Source: Pseudomonas syringae (GTDB lineage Bacteria > Pseudomonadota > Gammaproteobacteria > Pseudomonadales > Pseudomonadaceae). Taken from it: DNA of 64,000 nt. Positions within the stretch are counted from its first letter, which is position 1. Each line of letters begins with the position of its first letter. The position numbers and the translations under genes are program-made. The stretch covers positions 27,707 through 91,706 of the forward strand of contig NZ_WKCB01000014.1 of NCBI RefSeq assembly GCF_021606685.1. Direction: 5' to 3'. This document shows positions 26,122 to 35,311 of this stretch, in pieces. The notes beneath the pieces are model-generated. The model saw only the letters and a program-made list of their open reading frames with translations. It was not told where the DNA came from and ran no database searches.

Positions 26122-28410
26122 TTAAGCCAACTCGCTGCGCAGTTGGCGGGCGGCCGTCACCATGTGGATCAGCGCCGCTTCCGTCTCCGGCCAGCCACGG
26201 GTTTTCAACCCGCAATCCGGGTTCACCCACAGGCGCTCGGCGGGAATCCGCTTGGCCGCCTTGCGCAGCAGGTTGGCCATCTCCGAAGCCTCCGGTACGC
26301 GTGGCGAGTGGATATCGTAGACGCCCGGGCCGATGTCGTTCGGGTAAGCGAAGGCTTCGAATGCATCCAACAACTCCATGTCCGAACGTGACGTCTCGAT
26401 AGTGATCACGTCGGCATCCATTGCCGCGATGGACTCGATCACATCATTGAACTCGCTGTAGCACATGTGGGTGTGGATCTGGGTTTCGTCGCGCACACCC
26501 GAAGCACACAGGCGGAACACTTCAGTGGCCCACTCCAGGTAGTGCTGCCACTGCGCCTGGCGCAACGGCAGGCCTTCGCGGAAGGCAGCTTCGTCGATCT
26601 GTACGATCTTGATGCCGGCGGCTTCGAGGTCGACCACTTCGTCGCGAATCGCCAGGGCCAGCTGGCGGGCCTGCACTTCGCGGCTCACGTCTTCGCGGGG
26701 GAAGGACCACATCAGCATGGTCACCGGGCCGGTCAACATGCCCTTCATCACCTTGTGGGTGAGGCCTTGGGCGTAGCGTATCCACTCCACGGTCATCGCG
26801 TTGGGGCGGCTCAGGTCGCCGAAAATCACCGCCGGTTTCACGCAGCGCGAACCGTAGCTCTGGACCCAGCCAAACCGGGTAAATACATAGCCATCCAGTT
26901 GCTCGGCGAAGTATTCGACCATGTCGTTACGTTCGGCTTCACCGTGCACCAGCACGTCCAGGCCGAGGTTTTCCTGCACTTCGACGGCGTGCTTGATCTC
27001 GCTGTGCATCGCTTCGACGTATTCGGCCTCGCTCAACTTGCCGGCCTTGTATGACTGGCGCGCCAGGCGGATCGACGCCGTTTGCGGGAACGAACCAATG
27101 GTGGTAGTCGGGAACAGCGGCAGGTTGAGCCCGGCACGCTGCTTCTCGATACGTTGGGCGAACCGCGAGTGACGCTGGCTGTCCTTGGCCGTGATGGCTG
27201 CCACGCGCGCCTGCACCGCCGGCTTGTGGATACGCGGCGAAGCAGCACGGGCGGCCTGCACCGCGCGGCTTTCAGCCAGGGCAGCGAGCACGTTGGGGGC
27301 TTGCGGCGCGTTGACGGCCTCGGCCAACAGCGCGACTTCCGAGCATTTCTGTACGGCAAACGCCAGCCAGCTTTTCAACTGCGCATCCAGCGTGTCTTCG
27401 CGACCAAGGTCCACCGGGCTGTGCAGCAGCGAGCAGGACGGCGCCACCCACAGGCGATCACCGAGTTTTTCGTGGGCGTGCTGCAAGGTACCCAGGGCTT
27501 TTTCCAGGTCGCACCGCCAGACGTTACGCCCATTGACCACACCCAGGGACAGCACCTTGTACGCCGGCAGGCGATCAAGGATGGTCGGGTACTGGTCCGG
27601 TGCACGCACCAGGTCGATGTGCAAACCATCGACCGGCAGGTTCGCCGCCAGGCCCAGGTTCTCTTCCAGGCCACCAAAGTAGGTCGCCACGAGTTTTTTC
27701 AGCGGGTCACGCTGGATCAGGTTGTAGGCGCGCTCAAAGGCGTTTTTCCATGCCTGCGGCAGGTCGAGCACCAGGATCGGCTCGTCGATCTGCACCCACT
27801 CCACCCCCAGGTCAGCCAGGCGCTGGAAGATCTGGCCGTACAGCGGCAGCAGGCGTTCAAGCAGCTCGAGCTTGTCGAAGTCGCCGCCCTTGGCCTTGCC
27901 CACCCACAGGTAGGTCAGCGGGCCGATCACCACCGGCTTGACGTTGTGGCCGAGGTCGCGGGCTTCCTGGACTTCTTCGAACAGCTCGTCCCACCCCAGA
28001 TGGAACTGCTGGTCGGCGCTGAATTCAGGCACCAGGTAGTGGTAGTTGGTGTCGAACCACTTGGTCATTTCCTGGGCGTGGGCGCCGCCACAGCAGCTGT
28101 CGCTGACACCACGGGCCATGCCGAACAGGGTGTGCAGGGTCGCCTTGCCATCGGCTGGGCGGAAACGCTCGGGGATCACACCGAACATCAGCGAGTGCGT
28201 CAGCACCTGGTCGTACCAGGCAAAATCGCCGGCAGGCAGCAGCTCAATACCGGCCTGTTTCTGCAGCGCCCAGTGGGTCTTGCGCAGGTCACGGCCTACG
28301 GCGCGCAGGCCGGCTTCGTCAAGCTCACCCTTCCAGAACGCTTCCTGCGCTTTTTTCAGTTCACGATCGCGTCCAATGCGCGGAAATCCAAGGGAATGAG
28401 CGACGGCCAT
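26122..28410 (-). CDS. metE: cobalamin-independent methionine synthase
   Basis: This 762-aa protein matches the full-length two-barrel MetE. It transfers the methyl group of 5-methyltetrahydropteroyltriglutamate to homocysteine in the cytoplasm. The N-terminus [21 protein letters not shown] is diagnostic. The C-terminal barrel shows the zinc and substrate residues in [16 protein letters not shown] and [13 protein letters not shown]. The start is ATG 28410, and a MetR-like operator lies upstream at 28464-28476. It ends against a REP element shared with the convergent gene. Confidence 0.97.
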   Translation of the reverse strand: MAVAHSLGFPRIGRDRELKKAQEAFWKGELDEAGLRAVGRDLRKTHWALQKQAGIELLPAGDFAWYDQVLTHSLMFGVIPERFRPADGKATLHTLFGMARGVSDSCCGGAHAQEMTKWFDTNYHYLVPEFSADQQFHLGWDELFEEVQEARDLGHNVKPVVIGPLTYLWVGKAKGGDFDKLELLERLLPLYGQIFQRLADLGVEWVQIDEPILVLDLPQAWKNAFERAYNLIQRDPLKKLVATYFGGLEENLGLAANLPVDGLHIDLVRAPDQYPTILDRLPAYKVLSLGVVNGRNVWRCDLEKALGTLQHAHEKLGDRLWVAPSCSLLHSPVDLGREDTLDAQLKSWLAFAVQKCSEVALLAEAVNAPQAPNVLAALAESRAVQAARAASPRIHKPAVQARVAAITAKDSQRHSRFAQRIEKQRAGLNLPLFPTTTIGSFPQTASIRLARQSYKAGKLSEAEYVEAMHSEIKHAVEVQENLGLDVLVHGEAERNDMVEYFAEQLDGYVFTRFGWVQSYGSRCVKPAVIFGDLSRPNAMTVEWIRYAQGLTHKVMKGMLTGPVTMLMWSFPREDVSREVQARQLALAIRDEVVDLEAAGIKIVQIDEAAFREGLPLRQAQWQHYLEWATEVFRLCASGVRDETQIHTHMCYSEFNDVIESIAAMDADVITIETSRSDMELLDAFEAFAYPNDIGPGVYDIHSPRVPEASEMANLLRKAAKRIPAERLWVNPDCGLKTRGWPETEAALIHMVTAARQLRSELA

Positions 28411-28463
28411 GACAAAAACTCCAATGTGTTGATAGGGGAGCTATTGTCGGCAGTCGCCCATAG

Positions 28464-28476
28464 TGAGACAAACTCA
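28464..28476. promoter_or_regulatory. MetR-like operator upstream of metE
   Basis: TGAG-ACAAA-CTCA is a perfect 4-bp dyad with a 5-bp spacer. It resembles the MetR (LysR-type) consensus TGAA-N5-TTCA and lies 54 bp upstream of the metE start. No metR gene is seen in the window. It overlaps the end of the upstream protease gene. Confidence 0.4.
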
Positions 28477-29367
28477 TTTTACTGTAGATGATCGCGAATT
28501 TTTCTCATGATTAGCCGCCGCAAAGCGGTGCCATCGGAAGCTAGCGGGTGGTTTCGGCCTCGGGTACAGCGAGCGCGCAAACGCTTTGTCCCCCTCCGAC
28601 AATTCGTTGCTGGCCTCGATTGCCTCTCCACGTTTCAGATAATCCTCGGGAAAGCTGTAATGCATGATGGAGGCTTGATCATAGTCGGAGGTGATCACCT
28701 CCTTAGGGTTGACTGGCGCAAAGTTGTCATCAATGTCGCCGGGCTCCTTGCGGTCTTTGTAATCTTTGCGAATCCATTCCAAATCGAATTCGAGCGTGTT
28801 TTCAGGGTGCTGGTGCTCATGATGCAAACCCAATGCGTGGCCGAACTCATGCTGCACTGTCCTGGCGTTGAACGTGTTCAACCCGCCCAGGAAACCGATC
28901 TCCATCGTCGCCTCATTGGCACCGACCGCACCTTTGCCTTCGGTGCCATAGTAGGAATACCCACCGTCGACGTCATTGTTAGCCTGAATCCTGATATCGC
29001 CGCCGGGCTTGTCCGTGAACTCCAGTTTCAGGTTGATATACGGGGCCCATTTGTTGATGTTGTCTTGGGTGAATTTTTCCTGGGCCTTGGTCATCCCCAT
29101 CAGGGAAATCTTGAGGGTCGCAAACTGTGGCCATAACGCATCTTGCTTGGCCACACCACGCTTGCTCCGCTGTAAAGCCGGGGCATCGACATGCTGGGTA
29201 CGGCCAGCCTGGTCATCCGGCGGTAAGTAGGAAGGCAGTACGAATGGGTGGGTAGTTACACCAGTAATCAAAAGCATCATCTCCGCGGTTGTTGGGCGTC
29301 TTGCCACGCTGAGCAGTGGTGCCGACAGCGCCAACGGTTCCGCGCAAGGTATAACCGCCTTTTTCAT
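28474..29367 (-). CDS. metzincin zinc metalloprotease (M12/astacin-like)
   Basis: This 297-aa protein has the full metzincin zinc site HEFGHALGLHHEH (three His, catalytic Glu, conserved Gly). About 50 residues later comes a Met-turn, SIMHYSFPEDYL. Together these place it among astacin/M12-type endopeptidases. No convincing signal peptide is visible: the start (MKKAVIPCAEPLALSAPLLSVARR) is only weakly hydrophobic, so its location is uncertain. An internal start at the MMLLITGV motif (about 29280) with GGAG beside it is possible. It lies 9 bp after the LysE gene on the same strand, so they may be cotranscribed. The physiological substrate is unknown. Confidence 0.82.
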   Translation of the reverse strand: MKKAVIPCAEPLALSAPLLSVARRPTTAEMMLLITGVTTHPFVLPSYLPPDDQAGRTQHVDAPALQRSKRGVAKQDALWPQFATLKISLMGMTKAQEKFTQDNINKWAPYINLKLEFTDKPGGDIRIQANNDVDGGYSYYGTEGKGAVGANEATMEIGFLGGLNTFNARTVQHEFGHALGLHHEHQHPENTLEFDLEWIRKDYKDRKEPGDIDDNFAPVNPKEVITSDYDQASIMHYSFPEDYLKRGEAIEASNELSEGDKAFARSLYPRPKPPASFRWHRFAAANHEKNSRSSTVK

Positions 29368-29376
29368 AGGTTCAGC

Positions 29377-29982
29377 TCATGGCCCAGCCACGTGCAGGTA
29401 GAACGCGTGAAACATGAAATACGCACACCCCGCCAGCGCCACGCCCATGCCACGGTTGAACACGGTGAACGCCGACGCGCCGTGGATCCGCCGCCCCAGC
29501 AGCGCCCCAAGCAACGCGTAGACCCACGGCGCACCCACGGCGCCAAGCCCCAGCAGCACGGACACCCCGGCGATGGAAGCCCCGGTGATATGCGCCGCGG
29601 GCAGCATCACACTGGTGATCGGCAACACCGCCACGATGCCCTTGGGGTTAAGCAACTGGATCACCAGGCCATTCCAGAACGTGAGCGTTGCGCGCGGTTC
29701 ATCCGAACGCGCATCAACCACCGTGCGGGCGTTGAACACCTGATACGCCAGGTACAGCGTGTACAGGCCGCCGACCAGCGAGATATAGGGCAACGCCGCC
29801 TGGGAGATGATTGCTTCACCGGTGTAGCCAAACAGCACGAACATCAGCAGCATCGCGCTGCCCACACCGATGTAGAACCCGCTGGAACGCCGCAACTTGC
29901 CGGTGAGCCCGGCATTCAGGCCCATCAGGTTGACGGGCCCCGGGCTGTACATGACGCTGAAGGCGTAGAGGAAAATATCCAC
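29377..29982 (-). CDS. LysE/RhtB-family amino-acid exporter
   Basis: This 201-aa inner-membrane protein has about six hydrophobic segments and the family motif FSVMYSPGPVNLMGLNAGLTGKLR near the N-terminus. VIQLLNPKGIVAVLPI follows midway. Members export amino acids or related metabolites by proton exchange; the substrate here is unknown. It is divergent from the diguanylate cyclase gene (133-bp gap) and just upstream of the metzincin gene. Confidence 0.85.
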   Translation of the reverse strand: MDIFLYAFSVMYSPGPVNLMGLNAGLTGKLRRSSGFYIGVGSAMLLMFVLFGYTGEAIISQAALPYISLVGGLYTLYLAYQVFNARTVVDARSDEPRATLTFWNGLVIQLLNPKGIVAVLPITSVMLPAAHITGASIAGVSVLLGLGAVGAPWVYALLGALLGRRIHGASAFTVFNRGMGVALAGCAYFMFHAFYLHVAGP

Positions 29983-30115
29983 GGAAAAACCTGCAATAGA
30001 GAGCGTCTGGCGAGTCTACGCAGGCGCTTGAACGCCATTCTTGTACGTTTGTGGTTAGTGGCGCCTCGTCCAATACGCGTACTATGCTGAAAAACACCTA
30101 CTCCAATGAGCCCTC

Positions 30116-31759
30116 ATGATCAAAGCCAGTCTGCGTAGTCACCTGACCCTGTGGTTTGCCGGTTTGTCCTTGCTGACGCTGTTGAGCGTGGGGCTCTATG
30201 TGGGCCATATCGCCACCGAGCAGCGCAAGCAGGCCAGTGGCAACGCGCTGCTCAGTACGGCGCGCTCCACCGCCGCGCTGCTGGCGGTGCAACTGCGCGA
30301 ACGTCAGCTGGAAGTGTCGCTGCTAAGCAAGGCTCCGCTGTTTCGTAAGGGCGAGCTGGATGACCCGGACATCCTGGCCTTGATGCAACTGCGCACCCAA
30401 TCGCGCGCTGAATACGCGTGGATGGGCGTGGCCGACGCCGAGGGCCGCGTGCGCCAGGCGGTGAACGGGCTGCTGGTCAATCAGTCGGTCAGCCAGCGAC
30501 CCTGGTTCCAGGCAGGCCTGCGCGGCGAGTACACCGGCGATCCTCACGAAGCCGTGTTGCTGGCCAAGTTGCTGCCGGGGTCGGCGAATGGCGAGCCATT
30601 GCGTTTTATCGACTTTGCCGCACCGATCCGTAACGCCCAGGGCCAGACCATCGGCGTGCTGGGTGCCCATGCGCACTGGCGCTGGGTCACGCAGATCGTC
30701 GATTCGGCAGTGATGCAAAAAGACGCCATCCCCGATATCGAGGCGCTGATCGTCGACTTCGACGGCAAGGTGCTGTACCCCGAGGTCCTCGCCGGCGAGC
30801 AGATGCCCAGCGACAAGCTGCTGACGCCTTCCGGCTGGTCGACTGGCGACGGCTACGTAACCGCCTCGGTCGCGGTGCCCAGCCCATCCAACGCGAAAAT
30901 GACCTGGTACATCATGGTGCGCCAACCGCTGGAGGTGGCCCTGCAACCGGCGCGCACCCTGCTCTATCAATTGCTGATCCTCGGCCTGCTCGCCGCCGTG
31001 GTGTTTGCGCTGACCGCCTACTACCTGGCCTCCTCCCTCAGCCGCCCCATCGAACGCCTGGCCAGGTCCGCCAAGCTGGTGCAGAACCAGCAGCCCGGCG
31101 CGGTGTTCCCTCAAGAGCATTCGGTGCTGGAAATCGCCCAGCTGGGCCGTTCCCTCACCGGCATGACCCAATCGTTGCTGGCCAAGGAGCGCCAACTGCA
31201 AGAGGCCAACGCTTCGCTGGAGGCGACCGTCGCCCAGCGCACCGCCGACCTCACCCAAGCCAACGCCGACCTGCTGAAACTGGCCACCCACGACGCGCTG
31301 ACCGGCGTCTACAACCGCCGCCGCTTCGATGAAAAACTCGCTGAGAACAGCCTGTTGTTCCAACGCACCGGTCGTACCTTTGCGCTGCTGCTGATCGATG
31401 CCGACTACTTCAAGCGGGTCAACGACACCTACGGCCACGCCATCGGCGATGACGTGCTGTGCCAACTGGCTGCGTTGATCGAAAACACCACCCGCGCCAC
31501 CGACTTTGTCGCGCGGTATGGCGGTGAGGAATTCGCGGTACTGCTACCGGAAGTCGAAGAACCCGACAGCCCCGACGTGGTCGCCGAAAAAATCCGCGCG
31601 GCCGTGGCAGCGGCGGTGTTCCCGAGCGTGGGCCACGTGACGGTGAGTATCGGCGTAGGCGTCGCGGAGCCGTCGGACCGCGACTCCCTGGCGCTGCTCA
31701 AGCGCGCGGACATGCGCTTGTACGAAGCCAAGGGCGCGGGCCGCAACCGGGTGGCCTGA
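30116..31759 (+). CDS. membrane diguanylate cyclase with dCache sensor, HAMP and GGDEF domains
   Basis: This 547-aa protein makes cyclic di-GMP from two GTP. TM1 is near residues 8-28, followed by a periplasmic Cache-type domain of about 250 residues (EYAWMGVADAEGRVRQAVNG, SQRPWFQAGLRGEYTGD). TM2 is near 283-303, then come HAMP (SSLSRPIERLARSAKLVQ) and a coiled-coil (EANASLEATVAQRTADLTQA). The GGDEF domain ends the protein, with active site RYGGEEFAVLLPE. An intact inhibitory I-site (RATD) precedes the active site by five residues, so product inhibition is expected. It is a single gene; the ligand of the Cache domain is unknown. Confidence 0.93.
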   Translation: MIKASLRSHLTLWFAGLSLLTLLSVGLYVGHIATEQRKQASGNALLSTARSTAALLAVQLRERQLEVSLLSKAPLFRKGELDDPDILALMQLRTQSRAEYAWMGVADAEGRVRQAVNGLLVNQSVSQRPWFQAGLRGEYTGDPHEAVLLAKLLPGSANGEPLRFIDFAAPIRNAQGQTIGVLGAHAHWRWVTQIVDSAVMQKDAIPDIEALIVDFDGKVLYPEVLAGEQMPSDKLLTPSGWSTGDGYVTASVAVPSPSNAKMTWYIMVRQPLEVALQPARTLLYQLLILGLLAAVVFALTAYYLASSLSRPIERLARSAKLVQNQQPGAVFPQEHSVLEIAQLGRSLTGMTQSLLAKERQLQEANASLEATVAQRTADLTQANADLLKLATHDALTGVYNRRRFDEKLAENSLLFQRTGRTFALLLIDADYFKRVNDTYGHAIGDDVLCQLAALIENTTRATDFVARYGGEEFAVLLPEVEEPDSPDVVAEKIRAAVAAAVFPSVGHVTVSIGVGVAEPSDRDSLALLKRADMRLYEAKGAGRNRVA

Positions 31760-31800
31760 TACACCTCGGTGTCAGGTTCCAGGGCCGCTGCGCGAGCCAA

Positions 31801-31822
31801 CGGGAGCAAGCTCCCTCGCCAC
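31801..31822. repeat. partial REP hairpin
   Basis: CGGGAGCAAGCTCCCTCGCC is a single hairpin of the Pseudomonas REP class (reverse complement GGCGAGGGAGCTTGCTCCCG). It lies between the convergent diguanylate cyclase and phosphodiesterase genes and could serve as a transcript end. Confidence 0.7.
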
Positions 31823-31829
31823 GTAAGCG

Positions 31830-32681
31830 CTAGTCGATCAGCCCATCGGCGTCGTAGAACGGGTATGGCCCGGGGTACGTGCCGAATACGCCGTTGTGGC
31901 TGATCAAGCCTTGCTGCGCCTCCCAGCGATGCAACAGGTAACCCGCCGGTTCCAGGTTGAAATGCGCGGGCGCCGCATCTTGCAGGTCGAGCACGATCTG
32001 GTGCGAAGTGCCGGGGCAAACGCAGCTCAGGCTGCCACCGAATCGCCGCTGCATCGGGCGGTGCAGGTGGCCGCAGAGCAGGCGTTCCACTTGCGGGTGG
32101 CGGGCGACCACCTGCTCCAGCGCGGCGGCATTGATAAAGGGCTCGCGGTCCATATGCCCAATGCCGCTGATAAACGGCGGGTGATGCAGGATCAGCAGCG
32201 TCGGCACATCGGGGCGCAGCGCCAGTTGCGCATCCAGCCACTGCAACTGGCTGTCCAGCAACTGCCCACCGTGACCGCCGGGGATGGTCGAGTCCAGGCC
32301 GATCAGGCGCAACGGATACTCGTCCACCACCCAGTCCAACGGCCCCTCGGCCGACGCCGGCAAATAGGTGTGGTCCGCAAAAGCATCCAGTAACGGGCCG
32401 CGTGCATCGTGGTTGCCGGGCACCACGTAGCACGGCATGTGCAGGCGCGCGAGTTCAGGCTGCAGCACGGCGTATTCATCGGCGCGGCCGAAATCCACCA
32501 GGTCACCGCTGACCACCACGATATCCGGGCGTGGCCGGCTGGCGTTCAGATGGTCGACGGCACGCCGCAGTGCGCCCAGGGTATCCACCACGCCATAGGT
32601 GAGGCGGTTGCCGGCTTTAAGGTGCAGATCGCTGATCTGCGCAACAAGAAACGGACGATTCAAGGCTAAATTCTCACGCAT
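31830..32681 (-). CDS. GpdQ-like metallophosphodiesterase
   Basis: This 283-aa cytoplasmic binuclear metallophosphoesterase has all five motif blocks: AQISDLHLK, VSGDLVDFGR, VPGNHDARG, ILHHPPF and CGHLHRP. The spacing, the GRADEY segment and the C-terminal YLLHRWE..PGPYPFYD stretch resemble glycerophosphodiesterase GpdQ of Enterobacter more closely than CpdA. GpdQ hydrolyses glycerophosphodiesters and other phosphodiesters. The start overlaps the ABC ATPase gene by 8 bp at the end of a LacI-ABC operon, suggesting that it processes the imported compound. cAMP phosphodiesterase activity is the main alternative. Confidence 0.8.
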   Translation of the reverse strand: MRENLALNRPFLVAQISDLHLKAGNRLTYGVVDTLGALRRAVDHLNASRPRPDIVVVSGDLVDFGRADEYAVLQPELARLHMPCYVVPGNHDARGPLLDAFADHTYLPASAEGPLDWVVDEYPLRLIGLDSTIPGGHGGQLLDSQLQWLDAQLALRPDVPTLLILHHPPFISGIGHMDREPFINAAALEQVVARHPQVERLLCGHLHRPMQRRFGGSLSCVCPGTSHQIVLDLQDAAPAHFNLEPAGYLLHRWEAQQGLISHNGVFGTYPGPYPFYDADGLID

Positions 32682-33705
32682 TCAGGGTGAACAACTGGTG
32701 CGGCGCAACCGCCAGGGCAATCGGTGCGCCAACGGGGTAAAGCGCGTTGTCGCTGCTGTCTACCAGCAGCGGCTGCGGGCCGCCCACATCCACCAGCAGG
32801 CGGCTTTGCGCGCCCTGGAAAAACTGCGCCAGCAGATGGCCGTGCAACTGCCCCTCAGCGTCCATCACCCGCAAGTGTTCGGGGCGGCAGTACACCGTGC
32901 CGGGCAGATCGGCTTCATGCCAGGGCAACTCGCCGCCGCAGACTTTCAAGCCATGCGCCAAATGCTCGATCACCGTGAATGCGTTGAGGTTGCCGACAAA
33001 GCCTGCGACGAACGCGTTGGCCGGCTTCTGGTAGATCTCGCGAGGGCTGGCCAACTGCGCCACGCGGCCGTGCTCCATCACCAGGATGCGATCGCCCAGG
33101 GCCATGGCTTCGCCCTGGTCATGGGTGACAAACACCGAGGTGATCCCCAAGCCACGCAGCAGTTGGTCCAGCTCGCTGCGCAACCGCTCACGCAGCTGTG
33201 CATCCAGGGCCGCCAGTGGCTCATCCAGCAACAGCACTTTCGGGCGCGGCGCCAACGCACGGGCCAGGGCCACGCGCTGACGCTGGCCACCGGACAGTTC
33301 GTGAATGCTGCGCGTGCCGTGCTGCTGCAAGCCCACCAGCTCCAGCAATTCGTCGCAGCGCTTGTTGCGCTGCGCCGCAGGCATGCCACGAATCTTCAAG
33401 CCGTAGACGATATTGCCGGCCACATCCAGGTTGGGAAACAGCGCGTAGTTCTGGAACACCATGCCCACATCGCGGCGTTCGATGGGCAGGCGGGTCACGT
33501 CCCGGTCACCAAAAAATACCTGGCCCACGTCCGGGCGCTCCAGGCCGGCAATCAGCCGCAGCGTGGTGGTTTTGCCGCAACCGGACGGGCCAAGAATCGC
33601 CAGGGTTTCACCGCCCTCGACGGTCAGGTTCAAGTCATGCACGGCCACGGTGCCGTCGGCGAACGCCTTGCGACAGCCTTGCAGGCGAATAGTGATAGCG
33701 GTCAT
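32674..33705 (-). CDS. ABC importer ATP-binding protein (polyamine/phosphonate/iron type)
   Basis: This 343-aa ATPase has Walker A (GPSGCGKTTTLRLIAG), signature (LSGGQRQRVALARAL) and Walker B (VLLLDEPLAALDAQL). The switch His is in VFVTHDQGEAM, and a C-terminal TOBE-like region follows (GTVYCRPEHLRV). The form resembles PotA/PhnT/FbpC-type subunits. It energises the two permeases encoded upstream (4-bp overlap with the nearer one) and the binding protein at 35312-36316. Substrate is discussed with the phosphodiesterase it overlaps. Confidence 0.9.
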   Translation of the reverse strand: MTAITIRLQGCRKAFADGTVAVHDLNLTVEGGETLAILGPSGCGKTTTLRLIAGLERPDVGQVFFGDRDVTRLPIERRDVGMVFQNYALFPNLDVAGNIVYGLKIRGMPAAQRNKRCDELLELVGLQQHGTRSIHELSGGQRQRVALARALAPRPKVLLLDEPLAALDAQLRERLRSELDQLLRGLGITSVFVTHDQGEAMALGDRILVMEHGRVAQLASPREIYQKPANAFVAGFVGNLNAFTVIEHLAHGLKVCGGELPWHEADLPGTVYCRPEHLRVMDAEGQLHGHLLAQFFQGAQSRLLVDVGGPQPLLVDSSDNALYPVGAPIALAVAPHQLFTLNA

Positions 33706-34496
33706 CGACGCTCTCCACGGGACAAACGAGCGCTGATGGCCTGCAACGCGATCAACAGCGGCACGATCATCAGCAAAAAGATAAGGGTGTAGGCGCTGGC
33801 GATTTCCAGACGCGCCGAGGCGTAGCTGTCGGCCAGGCCGACCGGCAACGTCTTGGTCATCGGCGTATGCAGCATCCAGGTCAGGTTGAACTCACCCAGG
33901 CTCAGGGTGACGACCATCAACACGCCCGCCAGAATCCCCGCGCGGCAGTTGGGCACCACCACGCTGAAAAAGCGCTTGATCGGTCCGGCGCCAAGGCTCG
34001 CCGCCGCTTCTTCCAACACCGGCAGATGCTGGCGTTGCATCACCGCCATCACCGGGCGTACCAGAAAGGGCAAAGTGAACAGCACATGGCCGACCAGGAT
34101 AAACAGCCAACTGCTGCGGAACGTGCCGAACTGGCCGTAGGTGAGCAGCAAGGCCAGCGCACTGGCAAGCCCCGGCATCGCCACCGGCAGCACCATGAGT
34201 TCCTCGAAGGCGCGGCTGAAGCGGTTGTTCATGCGCACCAGGGCGTAGGCCGCCGGCACGCCGATCACGCAGACGCACACCGCGCAGGCCAGCGCCAGTT
34301 GCAGCGACAACCACACGGTGGGCGAATAGGCCTGCCACACCTGGATCAACCAGTCGAATGTCAAGCCGCTGGACAGGCCGACAAAGAAATTGCGTGTCAA
34401 CCCGGCCAGCAATGACATCAGCACCGGCACCAACATAAAGGCGCACACCAGCAGGGTGAACAGCAGTTGAACCACAAACAGCGATGAGCGCTTCAC
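33702..34496 (-). CDS. ABC importer permease (second)
   Basis: This 264-aa inner-membrane permease of the BPD_transp_1 type has about six transmembrane segments. The EAA loop reads EEAAASLGAGPIKRFFSVVVPNCRAGI. The start overlaps the preceding permease by 4 bp and its stop overlaps the ATPase start. It pairs with the first permease to form the channel. Confidence 0.88.
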   Translation of the reverse strand: MKRSSLFVVQLLFTLLVCAFMLVPVLMSLLAGLTRNFFVGLSSGLTFDWLIQVWQAYSPTVWLSLQLALACAVCVCVIGVPAAYALVRMNNRFSRAFEELMVLPVAMPGLASALALLLTYGQFGTFRSSWLFILVGHVLFTLPFLVRPVMAVMQRQHLPVLEEAAASLGAGPIKRFFSVVVPNCRAGILAGVLMVVTLSLGEFNLTWMLHTPMTKTLPVGLADSYASARLEIASAYTLIFLLMIVPLLIALQAISARLSRGERR

Positions 34497-35311
34497 AGGA
34501 CCGTCCCCGCGTTTTTCACCAGACGCCGCGTCAGCAGCAATACCGCCCAGGTCACCACGCCGAGCACCACCGACAAGGCGGCGGCGACGGCGAAATTGGC
34601 GTAGTTGGTGAACACGTTATAGATCGCCACCGGGGTGACATTCAGGCGCGTGCCCAAGGTGAACGCCGTGCCGAACGCGCCCATCGACGTGGCGAAGCAG
34701 ATCGCGCCGCACGAAGCCAACGCCGGCGCCAGGCTCGGCACGATCACGTCGCACACCACCCGCCAGTGCCCTGCCCCCAGCGAATGCGCGGCTTCTTCCA
34801 GGCTGCGGTCGAGGCTTTCGCACGCGGCCATCACCGTGAGAATCACGCGCGGAATCGAGAAGTACAGGTAGCCCACAAACAGTCCGGCCAGGGAATAGGC
34901 AAAGATCCAGCGCTCCCCCGCCAGTTGCAGGCCCAGGGAGGCCAGCAGGCCCTGGCGCCCTGCCAACAGAATCACCAAAAAGCCCACCACCACGCCTGGA
35001 AACGCCAACGGAAACGTCAGCGGCGCCACCAAGGCCGAGCGCCCGAAAAACTGCTGGCGGGCGAGAAACACGCCACTGATGCCGCCGATCAACAGCGCCA
35101 CCAGCGTCACCACAATCGCCAGCACCAGGGTCTGCCCGAGGCTGCCCAGGTACTGCGCGCTGCTCAGCACCTGCCAGTAGCCGCTGCCGAGGCTGTCACG
35201 GTGCTCAGCGCCGAGCAGCATCAGGTGCGCCAGCGGCAACAGCCAGAACGCGAGCAACACCGCGAAGGCTGGAGCCAGCGCCCAGGCTGCGTGTTTTGCC
35301 GATGCAGCCAC
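34493..35311 (-). CDS. ABC importer permease (first)
   Basis: This 272-aa inner-membrane permease has hydrophobic helices throughout (ALAPAFAVLLAFWLLPLAHLML, FPLAFPGVVVGFLVILLAG). The EAA loop reads LEEAAHSLGAGHWRVVCDVIVPSLAPAL. It begins immediately after the binding-protein stop with no gap, so it is translated from the same transcript. It heterodimerises with the next permease. Confidence 0.88.
   Translation of the reverse strand: MAASAKHAAWALAPAFAVLLAFWLLPLAHLMLLGAEHRDSLGSGYWQVLSSAQYLGSLGQTLVLAIVVTLVALLIGGISGVFLARQQFFGRSALVAPLTFPLAFPGVVVGFLVILLAGRQGLLASLGLQLAGERWIFAYSLAGLFVGYLYFSIPRVILTVMAACESLDRSLEEAAHSLGAGHWRVVCDVIVPSLAPALASCGAICFATSMGAFGTAFTLGTRLNVTPVAIYNVFTNYANFAVAAALSVVLGVVTWAVLLLTRRLVKNAGTVL

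Noticed and set aside
31830..32681. CpdA cAMP phosphodiesterase
   Set aside because: The motif spacing, C-terminus and operon with an importer fit GpdQ better; kept as an alternative only.
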